This document shows, piece after piece, positions 18,897-28,026 of a stretch of DNA of 64,000 nt. Origin of the DNA: JASGCP01 sp965263285 (GTDB lineage Bacteria; Bacteroidota; Bacteroidia; Chitinophagales; Chitinophagaceae). The stretch is from the NCBI GenBank assembly GCA_965263285.1, contig CBDHHD010000016.1, positions 248,001 through 312,000 on the forward strand, written 5' to 3'. The position numbers and the translations under genes are program-made. Position 1 is the first letter of the stretch, and each line of letters opens with the position of its first letter. The notes below the pieces were generated by a model. It was not told the DNA's origin, ran no database searches, and saw only the letters and a list, made by a program, of their open reading frames with translations.

Positions 18897-19310
18897 CTAT
18901 GGAGAAATGTTTTCTTCTGTGATTGACATAGATGAAGAGAAGTCGTCTTGTAACATAGATTTCTTTAAAGATGAATCTTTTGATTGATTGAGGCTTTTAT
19001 GTGTTAAAAGTTGAATATTTGATAATCGCAAAGATAGCGCTGCCCCTTGTTTACCATCTTGTGTTGTAAATAAACGAATATCGGGAGAGCCTTCAACGAA
19101 TACATGAGTACTTTTTTTTAAGTAAGGTAAAATATTAAGCCGCTCTGTCCAATAGGCGCACTCTACCCATATTGTTCGCTCTCTAGGATTGCCTTGAGAG
19201 TCTTTATATTTTTCAGAATGTGCGATGTTAAAGTTAATTACATTCCTTCCGTGTACATTATTAATAATTGCATCTTTACCTAAATGACCTATAATTTGCA
19301 TTTTAATCAT
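18897..19310 (-). CDS. ssb: Single-stranded DNA-binding protein
   Basis: The 137-residue protein has one OB fold: MIKMQIIGHLGKDAIINNVH, VINFNIAHSEKYKDSQGN and WVECAYWTERLNILPYLKKS are classic SSB segments. It coats single-stranded DNA in replication and repair. The C-terminus ends ITEENISP, shorter on acid residues than the usual DDDIPF tip that binds partner proteins, which is a mild oddity. It stands alone among repeats. A minus-strand TATTTTTG at 19346-19353 is its likely promoter. Confidence 0.93.
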   Translation of the reverse strand: MIKMQIIGHLGKDAIINNVHGRNVINFNIAHSEKYKDSQGNPRERTIWVECAYWTERLNILPYLKKSTHVFVEGSPDIRLFTTQDGKQGAALSLRLSNIQLLTHKSLNQSKDSSLKKSMLQDDFSSSMSITEENISP

Positions 19311-19345
19311 ATTCTAAAAAAAAGTTAAAATAACAATGATTGTCA

Positions 19346-19353
19346 CAAAAATA
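19346..19353 (-). promoter_or_regulatory. -7 promoter motif of ssb
   Basis: TATTTTTG on the minus strand, 36 bp upstream of the ssb ATG, fits TAnnTTTG. Confidence 0.5.
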
Positions 19354-19464
19354 CATAATATTGCCTAAATTCAAAATAATATTTTTTTTTAATAAAGATC
19401 ATTTTAACAAAATATTATTAAATAAATGACTGTACATTAACAGTTCGTTCCCCCAATTAAAATA

Positions 19465-19590
19465 GGCTATATTTTTTCTTGAGGCGATGGGGGCATTGAT
19501 TATTGAATAAATATAAGCATGGAAATAGTAGACAGTATCTTTTTCTTTCTTTTGTATCAAGACAAAAGAAAAAAAATATAAAAAAGAATA
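19465..19590. repeat. Short decayed copy of the palindromic element
   Basis: It starts GGCTATATTTTTTCTTGAGG, keeps the ATAAGCATGGAAATAGTAG-type edge and the CTTTCTTTTGT / ACAAAAGAAA hairpin, but has lost the long core. Confidence 0.55.
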
Positions 19591-19673
19591 CTAATTTATA
19601 TATAATATTTTGATTAGTTGTCATATTGTCAATTCAATAAAATAATTTGCATTACAAAGTAAATAATGATTTT

Positions 19674-20064
19674 ATGTCTAATTCTTTTTTTGCATTTAAA
19701 CAATTTAGCGTTACACAATTAAATAGCGATATGAAAGTTTCTACAGATGCTTGTTTTTTTGGTGCGTGGGGTGGTTCAACAAATAAAAAATAGCGTGAAG
19801 TTGCCTTCATATATATTGGATATAGATACAGGATTATTATCTCTTATGATAGCACAAGAAACAACTTCTTTTATTGATGCAATAGAAATTGACCCCCTCG
19901 CAGCACAAGAGGCAAGAAATAATTTTCAACAATCTCATTGGGGAAATAGATTGCAAGTATTACAAGGAGATGTGTTACAGTATTGTTTTAAAAATATATA
20001 TAATATTATTGTATCTAATCCGCCATTTTTTTATCGTCATTTAAAGTCTCAACATATAACTACT
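19674..20064 (+). pseudogene. trmN6: Broken tRNA1(Val) adenine-N6 methyltransferase gene (TrmN6/YfiC type)
   Basis: The first frame (19674-19793) reads MSNSFFAFKQFSVTQLNSDM then KVSTDACFFGAWGG, the standard N-terminus of TrmN6-type methyltransferases, and stops. The family continues in another frame: YILDIDTGLLSLMIAQETTS matches the SAM-binding motif but lacks two residues of the usual DIGTGTG, and the catalytic SNPPFF motif follows. The C-terminus is lost where an IS481 end fragment begins at 20065. A frameshift, a 6-bp deletion and truncation together make it non-functional. No second copy is in the window. Confidence 0.75.
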
Positions 20065-20135
20065 TGTCATGTTTCACAACGTTATTGATAAAAATTGACT
20101 GTTTCTACATGCGAATTTAGGAGTTTATTTTTAAA
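20065..20135. mobile_element. IS481 end fragment
   Basis: It matches the left terminus of the intact IS481 element at 52475 for about 70 bp, starting TGTCATGTTTCACAACG, then sequence similarity stops. It truncates the methyltransferase gene. Confidence 0.75.
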
Positions 20136-20270
20136 CTCAAACCAGGCTATTTTTAGGTAATATTTTTTTTGCAAAAATCATATAAAATATTGTTTTTTCT
20201 CATAACTATTTAGGTGCTATATTAATATTTTATTTATTTTTACATGATTACTTATTTATAGAAATATAAA

Positions 20271-21190
20271 TTGGACACAACAAAAGTTGACTTTTTGGTT
20301 AAAGAGCTGAGTGAGTTAAAGCTATTATTTTCTACACTTGAAAATAAATATAAAGTACTTGAAAATAAACACATTCTTCTTACGAAAGAACATGATTTAG
20401 TTTTAAATGAGAATAACAAACTTCGTGAAGAGATAAAACAATTAAAAAGTAAATTAAATACAAATAGTAGAAATAGCCATAAGCCACCCTCTATGGATAG
20501 TTTTAATAAAATCATAAAAAGATCAAATAGTGTCAATGAATTAGATAAGAAACTACAAGGCGGTCAAATTGGTCATAAGGGCAAGAGTTTAGAATTTAGT
20601 TCTTCTCCTGATTATCAGGAGTTCATTTTGCCTGAGATTTGTTCTTGTTGTGGGAAAAGTTTATTAGGAAAGTAAGTTATTGAATATAGGGAAAGGCGCC
20701 AAGTATATGATTTGCCTAAAGAAATAAAATTGGAAGTGAGTGAGTATAGAACAGGTAAAGTAAAGTGTCAGTGTGGCAATCAAGAATGGGGCAAATATCC
20801 AACTGGTGTTGAATCACAATTACAATATGGTATGTCTATTCGTGCATTAATAACCTCATTAAGTGTAAAACATAGAATGCCATTAAAGCAAATCAAAAGT
20901 CTGTTAGGAGATTTATTTTTTTGTGATATTAATGAGAGCACGATTGTTAAAGCTACCAAAGAGTGTTATACTAATATACAAAAAAGCTTAGAAGTGATTA
21001 AAGCGAAAACAATAACCTCATCTGTGGCACATGCGGATGAAACATCTATAAGAGTAAATAAAACAAATGCTTGAGTAAATAAAACAAATGCTTGGGTTCA
21101 TGTGGTGAGTAACGAGAAATTCACATATATGTTTGCTCACAAAAAGCGAGGCAAGGAAGCCATAGAAAGTGATCAATCCATTCTTAAAGA
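20271..21190 (+). pseudogene. IS66-family transposase, N-terminal two thirds, two in-frame stops
   Basis: The reading frame shows the IS66 layout: N-terminal coiled coil (LKLLFSTLENKYKVLENKH), a linker NTNSRNSHKPPSMDSFNK, a zinc-finger-like IC SCCGK / CQCG pair, and the start of the DDE domain (VAHADETSIRVN). It is interrupted by TAA at 20673 (probably from CAA) and by TGA at 21072, the latter created by a 21-bp tandem duplication at 21053-21094. The C-terminus is cut by IS256 at 21191. A sequence near 20205 (AACTATTTAGGTGCT) resembles the terminus of the other IS66 remnant at 50704. Confidence 0.85.
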
Positions 21191-21222
21191 GAGACCATAA
21201 AAAAGATTGTGTAAGTTGGTTT

Positions 21223-22458
21223 TTAATTGTCTAAGAACTTTGTCAATCTTTCGGCAAAGATAATAATAAATTGGTGTAAAATATAACCCCAATTTTGAAT
21301 TGGTTTTTGCCAGCTTTTTTCTATATTTTGAATAGCTAAAAAAATAGCCTTTGTAGCTGATTGTTTATCTACAAATTGTATTTTTGTTTTTGTATATTTT
21401 CGGATACCTCTGTTCATATTTTCTATCGTATTTGTTGTATAAATAACTTTTCTAATTTCTAAAGGTAAATTGAAATATCTTGTTAAATGCTCCCAATTTT
21501 CTTTCCATGATTTAATAGCGTATTCATATTTTAGGTTCCATTTTTTTTCAAAATTATCCAATGCTTGTGTCGCCATGTCTTTACTCACAGCGCCATATAT
21601 ATTTTTAAGCTCCTTACAAAATTCTTTTCTGTCTTTATAGGATACATGTTTGCAAGAATTTCTAATTTGATGTACAATACAAAGTTGAGTTAAAACCTTA
21701 GGGAATACTGTTTGTATAGCTTCTGTAAGGCCAGTTAAGTTATCAGAGCAACTTATGCATACATCTTGTACACCTCTTGCTTTTAGGTCTGTAAGCACCT
21801 TTAGCCAAAAGCTGGCTGATTCGGTTTCGCTTATCCAAATGCCTAATACTTCTTTTGTTCCGTCTGTTTTTAAGCCAATAATAATATAGGCGCACTGATG
21901 ACTATATTGTCCATCTTGACGAATTCTTAATCTAATGCCATCCATCCAAAAAACCATATAAATAGGGTCTAGCGGTCTATTTTGCCATTCTTTTATACTT
22001 TCTAATACTCTATTTGTAATATTTGATATGGTTGTTCCACTCAATTCTACCCCATAAGAATCTTTTATTAACTCGCTAATATCACTTGTTGTAAGTCCCT
22101 TGCCATACATGGATACCACAAGATCTTCAATACGGTTAGACATGCGTTGTCCTTTTGGAATAATTTGAGGTTCAAAAGATGCATTTCTATCTCTGGGAAT
22201 AGATAAAAGTATATTACCTAAATTTTCTGTTTTAACCGTTTTGTCATAATAACCATTACGACTATTTTTTTGTTCTATTTGTCGTTTTTTATTTTTATTA
22301 TATCCTAGATGGTAATCTAGTTCGCCCTGTAAAAGAGCTTCAACTCCTTGTTTAAATAAGTTAGCAAATAACTTATCAAAATCTGATAATGTTTTGCAAT
22401 CTTTAAAGAAATCATTTGAAATTTTCGATGATTCTGTGCTGTTGTTTTCTGTTAGCAT
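21223..22458 (-). CDS. IS256-family (Mutator-type) transposase
   Basis: The 411-residue transposase has the IS256 DDE pattern: Asp in MVFWMDGIRLRIRQDGQ, Asp in CISCSDNLTGL, the CIVHQIRNS block, and the final Glu in TTNTIENMNRG. The start MLTENNSTESS at 22458 is chosen because the 22 extra codons of the longest frame lie in a terminal hairpin (22504-22569) and are unlikely to be translated. The frame is intact and nearly identical with the copy at 56147, so both may be active. Confidence 0.93.
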   Translation of the reverse strand: MLTENNSTESSKISNDFFKDCKTLSDFDKLFANLFKQGVEALLQGELDYHLGYNKNKKRQIEQKNSRNGYYDKTVKTENLGNILLSIPRDRNASFEPQIIPKGQRMSNRIEDLVVSMYGKGLTTSDISELIKDSYGVELSGTTISNITNRVLESIKEWQNRPLDPIYMVFWMDGIRLRIRQDGQYSHQCAYIIIGLKTDGTKEVLGIWISETESASFWLKVLTDLKARGVQDVCISCSDNLTGLTEAIQTVFPKVLTQLCIVHQIRNSCKHVSYKDRKEFCKELKNIYGAVSKDMATQALDNFEKKWNLKYEYAIKSWKENWEHLTRYFNLPLEIRKVIYTTNTIENMNRGIRKYTKTKIQFVDKQSATKAIFLAIQNIEKSWQKPIQNWGYILHQFIIIFAERLTKFLDN

Positions 22459-22503
22459 AATATGTAAATTTTTAAGTAAATAAAATAGGGAAAAAAAATA
22501 ATG

Positions 22504-22569
22504 AAATACTATTTTTGGGTTCACTTTGGTAGGGCTCCGCCCTCCCTTCGTTCCCCAAAAATAGTATTT
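22504..22569. promoter_or_regulatory. Hairpin upstream of the IS256 transposase
   Basis: A 16-bp stem (AAATACTATTTTTGGG and its complement) encloses a loop with a second GC-rich arm (GGGCTCCGCCCTCC). Such hairpins near IS ends often block outside transcription or translation. The second IS256 copy carries the same structure at 57428-57493. Confidence 0.6.
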
Positions 22570-22611
22570 CTATTTACACAATCTTTTTTATACTCCCCTT
22601 AAAGAAATTAC

Positions 22612-23091
22612 GGCATAACTAAATTTAGTGTGAGGGAGTATGTAAAGATACAAAATAAAATGGATATTTGTAAAAACAATTTTATATGGGCTACATCTTT
22701 TTTTGAGGTGCTGGAAGCATGGATTATTACATATATATAAATATGGAAATAATAGGAAATATCTGATGAGGACTGCCCTCAGATGAAGAGCGTTACAAAA
22801 CGAGGTGAGCGAAGCGACCAGCGAGAATGTGGAGGCGGAAGTTTTTATATATGAATCGTTATGATGAGCATAAAGTATTTGCATAAAAGATACCTATGGA
22901 TAAGCTCATCATAACGATTCATACCTAACCGCCTCCCATTCATTCTCGCTAGCGTAGCGAGCCGTAGTTTTGTAGCTCTTTATCTGCAGGCTTGATTTTT
23001 TCTTTGTTTCTTTCTTTTGTATCAAGACAAAAGAAAGAAAAGGATATAAAAAATAAATGATGAATCTATACCTGAGTTATTACAAAAAAAA
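22612..23091. repeat. ISL3-type MITE, one end lost
   Basis: It starts GGCATAACTAAATTTAGTG, then the inner repeat and full hairpin core in the orientation opposite to the 18.3-kb copy. The distal end is missing; instead the sequence runs into a second element at 23092. Confidence 0.7.
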
Positions 23092-23275
23092 GGTATAACG
23101 ACTTTTTTAGTGGGGGTGATTTGACTTATTTGTAATAATAAAAATATTTTTAGTAAAAGTAACACAATATAGACTATTTTCTATTTTTATTAATACAACT
23201 TGCCTTAAAAAAATTAAATCAAATTCATAAAAAAAGGTGTATTTTATACCTGCTCACTAAAAAAGTCGTTATACC
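23092..23275. mobile_element. Second MITE family, 184 bp with terminal inverted repeats
   Basis: Left end GGTATAACGACTTTTTTAG, right end the inverse, CTAAAAAAGTCGTTATACC. No coding capacity. A decayed copy lies at 7352-7529 and an end fragment at 30898-30946. Confidence 0.7.
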
Positions 23276-23523
23276 AAAATAAATTATTGAGTTAATACTT
23301 GTTATATTAACATAGTCAATTCAGTTATATAAGATCTACATGAGTGGTTACATGATTTTTAATATTATTATAAATTATTTGAGTACCTAAGTAGTTACCA
23401 ATTTTGATGCTAAACAACTATTTCTTCTACACAAAACGATCGCTCACTCATCATAATACGCAACTCAAAATATAGAATCAAATAGCTATTCAAAAACATA
23501 CATCTAATTTAAAATATAGTTTT

Positions 23524-23531
23524 TACTTTTG
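23524..23531 (+). promoter_or_regulatory. -7 promoter motif of leuS
   Basis: TACTTTTG fits TAnnTTTG and lies 13 bp upstream of the leuS ATG, so the leader would be very short. Confidence 0.45.
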
Positions 23532-23544
23532 CAATAAAATTATT

Positions 23545-26502
23545 ATGGAATATCATTTCAAAGATATAGAAAAGAAATGGCAAAATATATGGGATACTCA
23601 ATCATCTTACAAAATAGAAAATATTAATCCATCAAAACCTAAATGCTTTGTATTAGATATGTTTCCTTACCCTAGTGGTGCTGGATTACATGTAGGACAC
23701 CCCTTAGGATATATTGCAAGCGATATCTATAGTCGTTATAAAAGATTAAAAGGATATACCGTACTACACCCCATGGGATATGATGCATTTGGTCTCCCTG
23801 CCGAACAATACGCTATTGAAAAAGGCATACACCCTAAAACAAGTACTGAAGAAAATATAAATAATTTCCGCAAACAACTCAACCGCATTGGTTTTTGTTA
23901 TGATTGGTCGAGAGAAATTCGCACTTGCGATCCCTCCTATTACAAATGGACACAATGGATTTTTTTACAACTCTTTGGATCATGGTTTAATCCACAAACA
24001 CAAAAAGCTGAATCTATTAACACGCTTATTAATCACTTTACAAAAAAAGGGACAGAAGAATTAGAAAAAACACCCCCTCAATATCCTTCTTTCTCTGCAA
24101 ATGAATGGCAATCATATAACGAAGAAGTACAACAAGCAATACTCATGTACTATCGGCTCATGTACTGCGACTACGGAGAAGTGAATTGGTGTGAAGCGCT
24201 AGGTACAGTTCTAGCCAATGACGAAGTCATTAATGGCAGAAGCGAACGAGGGGGACATCGGGTAGTTAAAAAGAAATTGCGACAATGGTATTTGCGTATT
24301 ACCGACTATGCAAGTCGTTTGCAAGAAGACCTAAAAGGACTCAAATGGAGCGATGCAATGAAAGAAATGCAAACCAATTGGATTGGTAAGAGTGCAGGGG
24401 CGGAGATCCATTTCCCCCTACAAAATAATACTACTGCTTATTTAAAAGTATATACCACTCGACCTGATACCATTTTTGGAGTCGATTTTATGGTCATTGC
24501 ACCAGAACACGATATCATACCTTCTCTTATAACTGATGAAACAAAAGCTACCGTAGAAAACTATCTAAAAGAAGTAGCCAGCAGAAGTGAGAGAGATCGC
24601 ATGACAGAAAAAACAGTAAGCGGTTGCTTTTCAGGTGCTTATTGCTTACATCCACTGAATAAGAAAGCTATCCCTATTTGGATTTCTGAATATGTACTCA
24701 TTGGATATGGTACAGGTGCTATTATGGCTGTACCCTGTGGAGACGAACGAGATTTTGCCTTTGCAAAAAAATTCAACCTCCCTATTACCAATATCATTGG
24801 GGATGCTTTTAATGGAGAAGAAGCCAATCCCACTAAAAAAGCTATTTTATCTAATAGTGATTTTTTAAATGGTATACCCATGGATCAAGCCACCATCCTT
24901 GTTGTAAACACCTTGGAAAAACAAAAGATGGGCAAAAGAAAAACCAATTATAAGATAAGAGACGCTGCATTTAGTCGTCAACGCTATTGGGGTGAACCTA
25001 TCCCTATAGTGTGGAAAAACAATACCCCTTATCCCCTACCTGCCTCTGCATTGCCTTTAACCTTACCCGATATAAAAGAATATAAACCCGGTAAAGACGG
25101 CGCAAGTCCCTTATCTAATCTTGATAGCTGGGTACACACTACCCTTACTATTCATGGCAAAGAAGAGGCTGTTCTCAGAGAAACCAATACCATGCCCGGC
25201 TTTGCAGGAAGCAGCTGGTATTTTCTTCGCTATATGGACCCCCATAATGAAAAAGAATTTTGTAATAAAGAAAAAAGCAACTATTGGAATCAAGTAGACT
25301 TGTATATAGGAGGAACCGAACATGCAGTAGGACATCTATTATATAGTAGAATGTGGACAAAAGTATTATACGACCTAGGCTATATATCTTTTAATGAACC
25401 CTTTGCAAGATTAGTAAACCAAGGGATGATACAAGGCAGTAGCAGGTTTGTACCAAGAACAGAGCAACTTAACACTAATCAAGGGAATATCCCTTTAGGT
25501 CATACAAATACTTTTATATCTGGTAGTTATGCTCATGCAAACGATAAAGAAAGAGAAACATATCACAACAAAATATTAAATATACTTCCTAAACTTGATA
25601 ATATATATCATTTACAGAATTACAATCCCCATGAAAAAATAATTATTAACAATATTGAGTCTACACCTATTTATGTAGATATAAATATGGTAGATGGCAC
25701 TATTTTAAAGCAAGACGAACATAAACATGCCTACTTACAAAACAAGCCCACCAATCATTACTACTTAATCGACGACGAAGACGGAAAATTTTATTGCCCT
25801 TCTGAAGTAGAGAAAATGAGCAAGAGCAAATTAAATGTAGTAAATCCTGATAAAATCATTGATGAATATGGGGCAGATACATTTCGTTTATATGAAATGT
25901 TTTTAGGTCCTATTGAGCAAAGCAAGCCATGGGACACAAAGGGGATTGAGGGAGTACATCGTTTCTTAAAAAAACTATGGCGTTTATTCTACGATGATAT
26001 AAAAGGCAAGCAATGGAACACACTTGAACCTTCAGCTAACGAATTAAAAATATTACATAAAACCATTAAAAAAGTAGAAGAAGATACCGACAAACTATCC
26101 TTTAATACCGCTATTAGTACAATGATGGTTTGCGTAAATGAATTACATAGTGAGAAATGCTATACCATTGCTATCCTTGCTCCTTTGCTTATTCTATTAA
26201 GTCCTTATGCTCCCCATATATGTGCAGAACTATGGACAGCAATAGGAAAAGAAAATAATATTTTAGAGGTCAATTATCCTATATTTAATCCCTCCTATAT
26301 AGTAGAAGAATCTAAAGAATATCCTATTTGCATCAATGGTAAAATGCGCATGAGTCTCTCTATTTCTTTACAAGCAACAGAAGCAGAAATAAAAGATATG
26401 GTTTTACAACAAACTGCTATACAAAAACTACTTGCAGGCAAGACCATTCAAAAGTTCATATTTGTAAAAGGAAAAACAATCAATATCGTTGTACCAGTAT
26501 AA
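23545..26502 (+). CDS. leuS: Leucyl-tRNA synthetase
   Basis: The 985-residue class I synthetase charges tRNA-Leu. The HIGH motif appears as PYPSGAGLHVGHPLGY near residue 40, the editing (CP1) domain spans roughly 230-430 with VYTTRPDTIFG and GYGTGAIMAVPCGDERD, and the KMSKS loop is EKMSKSKLNVVNPD. Anticodon-binding and C-terminal domains follow. An insertion of about 100 residues lies before the KMSKS loop, as in other Bacteroidota LeuRS. The start at 23545 fits the family N-terminus. The thioredoxin-fold gene begins 13 bp downstream and may be co-transcribed. Confidence 0.97.
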   Translation: MEYHFKDIEKKWQNIWDTQSSYKIENINPSKPKCFVLDMFPYPSGAGLHVGHPLGYIASDIYSRYKRLKGYTVLHPMGYDAFGLPAEQYAIEKGIHPKTSTEENINNFRKQLNRIGFCYDWSREIRTCDPSYYKWTQWIFLQLFGSWFNPQTQKAESINTLINHFTKKGTEELEKTPPQYPSFSANEWQSYNEEVQQAILMYYRLMYCDYGEVNWCEALGTVLANDEVINGRSERGGHRVVKKKLRQWYLRITDYASRLQEDLKGLKWSDAMKEMQTNWIGKSAGAEIHFPLQNNTTAYLKVYTTRPDTIFGVDFMVIAPEHDIIPSLITDETKATVENYLKEVASRSERDRMTEKTVSGCFSGAYCLHPLNKKAIPIWISEYVLIGYGTGAIMAVPCGDERDFAFAKKFNLPITNIIGDAFNGEEANPTKKAILSNSDFLNGIPMDQATILVVNTLEKQKMGKRKTNYKIRDAAFSRQRYWGEPIPIVWKNNTPYPLPASALPLTLPDIKEYKPGKDGASPLSNLDSWVHTTLTIHGKEEAVLRETNTMPGFAGSSWYFLRYMDPHNEKEFCNKEKSNYWNQVDLYIGGTEHAVGHLLYSRMWTKVLYDLGYISFNEPFARLVNQGMIQGSSRFVPRTEQLNTNQGNIPLGHTNTFISGSYAHANDKERETYHNKILNILPKLDNIYHLQNYNPHEKIIINNIESTPIYVDINMVDGTILKQDEHKHAYLQNKPTNHYYLIDDEDGKFYCPSEVEKMSKSKLNVVNPDKIIDEYGADTFRLYEMFLGPIEQSKPWDTKGIEGVHRFLKKLWRLFYDDIKGKQWNTLEPSANELKILHKTIKKVEEDTDKLSFNTAISTMMVCVNELHSEKCYTIAILAPLLILLSPYAPHICAELWTAIGKENNILEVNYPIFNPSYIVEESKEYPICINGKMRMSLSISLQATEAEIKDMVLQQTAIQKLLAGKTIQKFIFVKGKTINIVVPV

Positions 26503-26515
26503 AATAAAATATATT

Positions 26516-28009
26516 ATGAAAATGAATACCTATCTCATTTCTTTTTTAATAGCCTATACCCTTTCTATATCTGTTGTATTGGCTCGATCAAATTACAACA
26601 TACCCCATGAGCAAAAAGATGCCTATCAAATTACTTGTACGGTTACTCCTATAAAAAACGAATGGGTATATATAGGCGCTTACTATGCAGCCAATCGCAT
26701 ATTAATAGATTCAGCCTGGATGAATGATCGCAGCGTGGCTATTTTTAAAGGAGAAAAGAAATTAGACGAAGGCATATATTTTTTTGTAACTGCTTCTAAG
26801 ATACCTCTATTCGAATTTTTGGTAGATGAAGACCAGCATTTTGACATTCAATCCGATTCAAGCACCTATCAATTGCAATCAACACAACATTCACCTGACA
26901 ATGATATATTTCTTTCTTATATAAAATTCACAAGTGAAATAGTCCCTCATATACAAGAGATAGAAGACAAACTCAAAAAGAGCCGTACAGCTATAGATTC
27001 TACTACTGCACAAAAGCAAATGGAACAATTAAATAAAAGCATGACAACATATAGATTAGACATTATGCATCACCATGCATCTAGTATGTTGGCTCATATT
27101 CTTGAAGCTTTAGAACCTATGCCAGAACCCAATCCCATACCTAAAAAAAAAGATGGCACTTATGATACACTTGCTATTATCCAATACCAAAAGCAACACT
27201 ATTGGGATCATGTAGACTTAACAAAAACCTATTTTATTCATACACCTTTTTTTGATCGTCTATTAAATACCTATATAAATAACTATGCAGGGATTAATCC
27301 TGATAGCATTTATCAAACCATTAACTATCTTTTATTATTATCACGGTCAAATGAAATCATGCATCGTTATCTATTAGGCAAATTTACAGACAAATATATT
27401 GCCCCTACTATTATGGGGCAAGACAAAGTATTTGTTTTACTTGCAGAAAACTATTTCTTGCAAGGAGGAGACACTAGTTGGCTTAATGCATCTCAAAAAA
27501 AATATATATTTGATAGGTATTATAGCTTAGTAGAAAATCAAATTGGCAATGTAGCTCCTCCATTAGATTTATTAGATACTGCGGGAAAGGTCACTTCTTT
27601 ATATAGCATTAGTGCGCCTTTTATTGTTGTATGTATTTGGGATCCTAATTGTGGTCATTGTAAAATATTCATGCCTCAATTAGATTCTATTTATGAAGCC
27701 AATTGGAAAAAATTAGGTATTAAAATATATGCCGTAAATGCAGATGAAGATAGCAAATTAAAATTAATAGAATGGAAGAAATTTATCTATGCCAATCATC
27801 TAACCGATACAGGTTGGTACAATGTATATCAAAGCAAGACGATGAGAGAAGACGAAATCCGATTAAACGAACCAGGATTCAAACAAAATTATGATGCTTT
27901 TACCACTCCCACGGTTGTGCTTTTAGATGCATATAAGAGAATTATTGCTAAAAAAATAAGCCTCAATCAAATGAATGAATTAATAAAACGAAAATTAGCA
28001 AGGGAGTAA
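26516..28009 (+). CDS. Secreted thioredoxin-fold protein (DUF4369/DUF5106-like plus TlpA-like)
   Basis: The 497-residue protein has a signal peptide (MKMNTYLISFLIAYTLSIS, cleavage near VLA), an N-terminal beta domain like DUF4369 (about 30-130), a helical DUF5106-like middle, and a C-terminal thioredoxin domain with the redox motif in WDPNCGHCKIF (Cys near 377 and 380) and a cis-Pro segment (FTTPTVVLLD). It probably reduces or exchanges disulphides in the periplasm. The start at 26516 was chosen over one nine codons upstream, which overlaps leuS and lacks a good signal. It follows leuS by 13 bp. Confidence 0.85.
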   Translation: MKMNTYLISFLIAYTLSISVVLARSNYNIPHEQKDAYQITCTVTPIKNEWVYIGAYYAANRILIDSAWMNDRSVAIFKGEKKLDEGIYFFVTASKIPLFEFLVDEDQHFDIQSDSSTYQLQSTQHSPDNDIFLSYIKFTSEIVPHIQEIEDKLKKSRTAIDSTTAQKQMEQLNKSMTTYRLDIMHHHASSMLAHILEALEPMPEPNPIPKKKDGTYDTLAIIQYQKQHYWDHVDLTKTYFIHTPFFDRLLNTYINNYAGINPDSIYQTINYLLLLSRSNEIMHRYLLGKFTDKYIAPTIMGQDKVFVLLAENYFLQGGDTSWLNASQKKYIFDRYYSLVENQIGNVAPPLDLLDTAGKVTSLYSISAPFIVVCIWDPNCGHCKIFMPQLDSIYEANWKKLGIKIYAVNADEDSKLKLIEWKKFIYANHLTDTGWYNVYQSKTMREDEIRLNEPGFKQNYDAFTTPTVVLLDAYKRIIAKKISLNQMNELIKRKLARE

Positions 28010-28026
28010 ACAAAATATAGGATCAA

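Larger units (their letters stand above)
21191..22597 (-). mobile_element. Complete IS256-family element (1407 bp) with 8-bp target duplication
   Basis: The ends are GAGACCATAAAAAAGATTG on the left and, inward, GGGAGTATAAAAAAGATTG on the right. The flanking 8-bp target duplication CTTAAAGA is perfect (21183-21190 and 22598-22605). The target is the IS66 transposase gene, whose sequence resumes for 14 bp on the right. A second, almost identical copy lies at 56115-57521. Confidence 0.93.

Noticed and set aside
21191..22597. IS256 and neighbouring repeats as a composite transposon carrying ssb or leuS
   Set aside because: The two IS256 copies are 34 kb apart, each has its own 8-bp duplication, and core genes lie between, so they are independent insertions.
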